From NCBI GenBank assembly GCA_021796315.1, contig JAJYOH010000072.1:1-16134 (forward strand): DNA of 16,134 nt, in the 5' to 3' direction. This DNA is from Chloroflexota bacterium (GTDB lineage: Bacteria > Chloroflexota > Anaerolineae > Anaerolineales > Villigracilaceae). Each line of letters starts with the position of its first letter. The first letter of the stretch is position 1. Of the stretch, positions 14,494 to 16,134 are shown piece after piece. A program made the position numbers and the translations under genes. Under the pieces are notes generated by a model. It worked only from the letters and a program-made list of their open reading frames with translations. It had not been told where the DNA came from and made no database searches.

Positions 14494-16134
14494 ATGGAAG
14501 AAAACGAAACACCCCTCTACAAAAAGCCCATCTTCTGGACCGGCTTCTGGATCATCATCCTGATTGGCCTGTACGCCTACCAGATATTCGCCCAGCCGAC
14601 CTTCAACAGTGTCTTTGGCATCATCTGCAATAGCCTGATGTTCCTGGCCTTATTCCCGTTTTGGATGGCTTTCTACGCACAGTTCATCCTGCCGGTGCGG
14701 ACGCTTGACAACCGCTCGAAGATCATCAATCGCCTTTACCGGCACATGTCCAAATCACACGGCCCAGCCCTGTTCATCAAGGATGGGCGCGTGATCACCA
14801 ATGAGAGGGAACTCGAGCAGAAACAGGCTGGCGTGATTTGGCTCGATACAGCCAGCGCTGCCGTTACGCGCACCACCACGGCTTACAAACAAGTGCTCAG
14901 CCCCGGTGTCCACTTCACGGACGATGGCGAGTATCTGGCTGGCTGGCTGGATTTGCACACACAGGTTCAGAGCATTGGTCCAAAAGAAAACGACTTGCCA
15001 TTTCATAAATTACCCGAAGATGCGGACGATGAAGCCAGGGCCAGACACAAAGAAGCGCAGGAGCGGCGAACAGCCGTCAGCGCGTTGACCCGCGATGGCA
15101 TCGAGGTAGTGCCGAACGTCACGGTGGTGTTCAAGATAGATGCCAGTCCCGCCAAAGGCAATGAACCCGGTTCGCGTTTTGGATGCGATGAGAACGCGGT
15201 CTTCAAAGCTATCAGCATGGAAGGCGTCAATCCCGGCGCTAAAGATGCATCCCGCCGCGTGGCTTGGAATCAAATCCCGGCGCTGATCGCCGCGGATCTG
15301 TGGCGCGAATACGCGGCCAAATTCACGCTTACCCAACTATTCGAACCCGCTCAGCCCGCCCTGCCGGATGTCCCGCAGCCGGAGCCGCCCAAAGTCAAGC
15401 AGGAGCCGCTCCCACCCCCGCCCGCCAGGGCAGACCCGTTCACGGAAATCCTGCGCTATTTCAATAACCGAATCGAAAAACACCTTGAAGAAGCGGATAG
15501 TGAAAAGCCAAACAACCTTCCAGCCCCGGCCGGAGCGGCCTCCGTTTCATCAAAGGACACACGTCCCAGGACCGCCATGCAGATCATCAATCAGATGATC
15601 AAAGTGCGCATGACACAGACCTTTGTTCCCATTCTCGACGAAAGCGGACGTTTGCTCGAAGGGCGCGCGATAAGCAGCGAGTTCAAGAAACTGCAGGAGC
15701 GCGGACTCAAGGTTGTCAGCGTAAGTGTGGGCAATCTCCGTCTGCCTCCGATCATCGAAGAGCGCACCATCAAGGAATGGAATGCGAGCTGGCTTTCCAG
15801 CGCCAAGGAGGAGAGCAAGCGTATCGAACGGCGAACAGCCTTCGTCACGGAAGATGCGAAACAGGAAGCCTTGCGCGCTTACGCCCACGACCTAAGCCTG
15901 AGTCTTATCAGGGCCGATCCCAATGATCTTGAGTCAGCTTTGATGGTTTTGCTCGAACGCTCTCGGAGCGAGATCATTCGCGACGACCGTTTGGTCAGCC
16001 GCATGAACAGGGAACCCGCCAAACCGGTCGAAGCGACTTCCGATCTTGCGCCTAGTTTGTTGAATCTCCTGCGTCCGGACAAGGAATCAAAATCGGAGTC
16101 CCTCCCACAACGCCGAGTCAGCACTGAGCTTGAG
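14494..16134 (+). CDS. SPFH/band-7-like membrane protein, 3' end outside window
   Basis: The frame is open for 547 codons from ATG 14494 to the window edge, so the gene is partial. Two N-terminal hydrophobic helices (about 13-32 and 42-68) anchor it. The following region resembles an SPFH (stomatin/prohibitin/flotillin) domain: GVIWLDTASAAVTRT...VLSPGVHFT near 113-143, then WLDLHTQVQ, and ALTRDGIEVVPNVTVVFKIDASP near 198-220, matching the family's KDG-V-V...V-Y-V pattern. A Pro-rich insert (about 285-311, PEPPKVKQEPLPPPPAR) interrupts it. A second alpha/beta part (FVPILDESGRLLEG, then LQERGLKVVSVSVGNLRLPP) leads into a charged helical stretch typical of the SPFH coiled coil. Probably a membrane scaffold; its partner is not seen. 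It diverges from the PHP gene with 61 bp between the start codons. Confidence 0.65.
   Translation, partial: MEENETPLYKKPIFWTGFWIIILIGLYAYQIFAQPTFNSVFGIICNSLMFLALFPFWMAFYAQFILPVRTLDNRSKIINRLYRHMSKSHGPALFIKDGRVITNERELEQKQAGVIWLDTASAAVTRTTTAYKQVLSPGVHFTDDGEYLAGWLDLHTQVQSIGPKENDLPFHKLPEDADDEARARHKEAQERRTAVSALTRDGIEVVPNVTVVFKIDASPAKGNEPGSRFGCDENAVFKAISMEGVNPGAKDASRRVAWNQIPALIAADLWREYAAKFTLTQLFEPAQPALPDVPQPEPPKVKQEPLPPPPARADPFTEILRYFNNRIEKHLEEADSEKPNNLPAPAGAASVSSKDTRPRTAMQIINQMIKVRMTQTFVPILDESGRLLEGRAISSEFKKLQERGLKVVSVSVGNLRLPPIIEERTIKEWNASWLSSAKEESKRIERRTAFVTEDAKQEALRAYAHDLSLSLIRADPNDLESALMVLLERSRSEIIRDDRLVSRMNREPAKPVEATSDLAPSLLNLLRPDKESKSESLPQRRVSTELE

Overview
The window (about 16.1 kb, moderate GC, both strands used) looks like a chromosomal piece of a Chloroflexota bacterium, most likely class Anaerolineae. 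This rests on the style of the proteins (a paired M16 peptidase operon next to acpS, a TrxR-like protein without its redox cysteines, very large extracytoplasmic multiheme cytochromes, near-leaderless promoters). It is a judgement from recognition, not from a database comparison.

Left part, plus strand (1-7216): a short malic enzyme is followed 18 nt later by a thioredoxin-reductase-fold flavoprotein that lacks the CxxC pair. A clear stem-loop terminator closes this pair. Next comes a decayed diguanylate cyclase (internal deletion, GGNEF instead of GGDEF, in-frame stop) and about 300 bp of gene debris. A single-pass membrane protein of unknown function with PVQT-type beta-like repeats follows. 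Then comes a probable three-gene unit: a catalytic M16 zinc peptidase with HxxEH, its inactive M16 partner (ATGA overlap), and holo-ACP synthase (acpS). A strong inverted repeat and a TATAAT box 7 nt before the start codon sit in front of it.

Middle part, minus strand (13272 down to about 7337): the centrepiece is a probable five-gene electron-transfer operon. In order of transcription it encodes a 2[4Fe-4S] ferredoxin, an FAD/NAD(P)H oxidoreductase (ATGA overlap), a five-helix His-rich membrane protein (putative b-type cytochrome), a 14-heme secreted cytochrome and a 32-heme secreted cytochrome. After these lies a truncated third copy of the cytochrome gene start. The two large cytochromes share one plan: signal peptide, 3 hemes, n modules of 66 aa carrying 3 hemes each, then 2 C-terminal hemes. 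They differ mainly in module number (3 versus 8, plus one divergent module). The inferred job is to move electrons from cytosolic carriers through the membrane to a heme wire outside, as in extracellular electron transfer or periplasmic reduction. No terminal reductase lies in the window.

Right part (13413-16134): a CspA-type cold shock gene with a textbook terminator, a PHP-domain metallo-phosphoesterase on the minus strand, and, divergent from it, the 5' part of a large two-helix SPFH/band-7-like membrane protein that runs off the end of the window. No tRNA, rRNA, CRISPR array, transposase or phage gene was seen.
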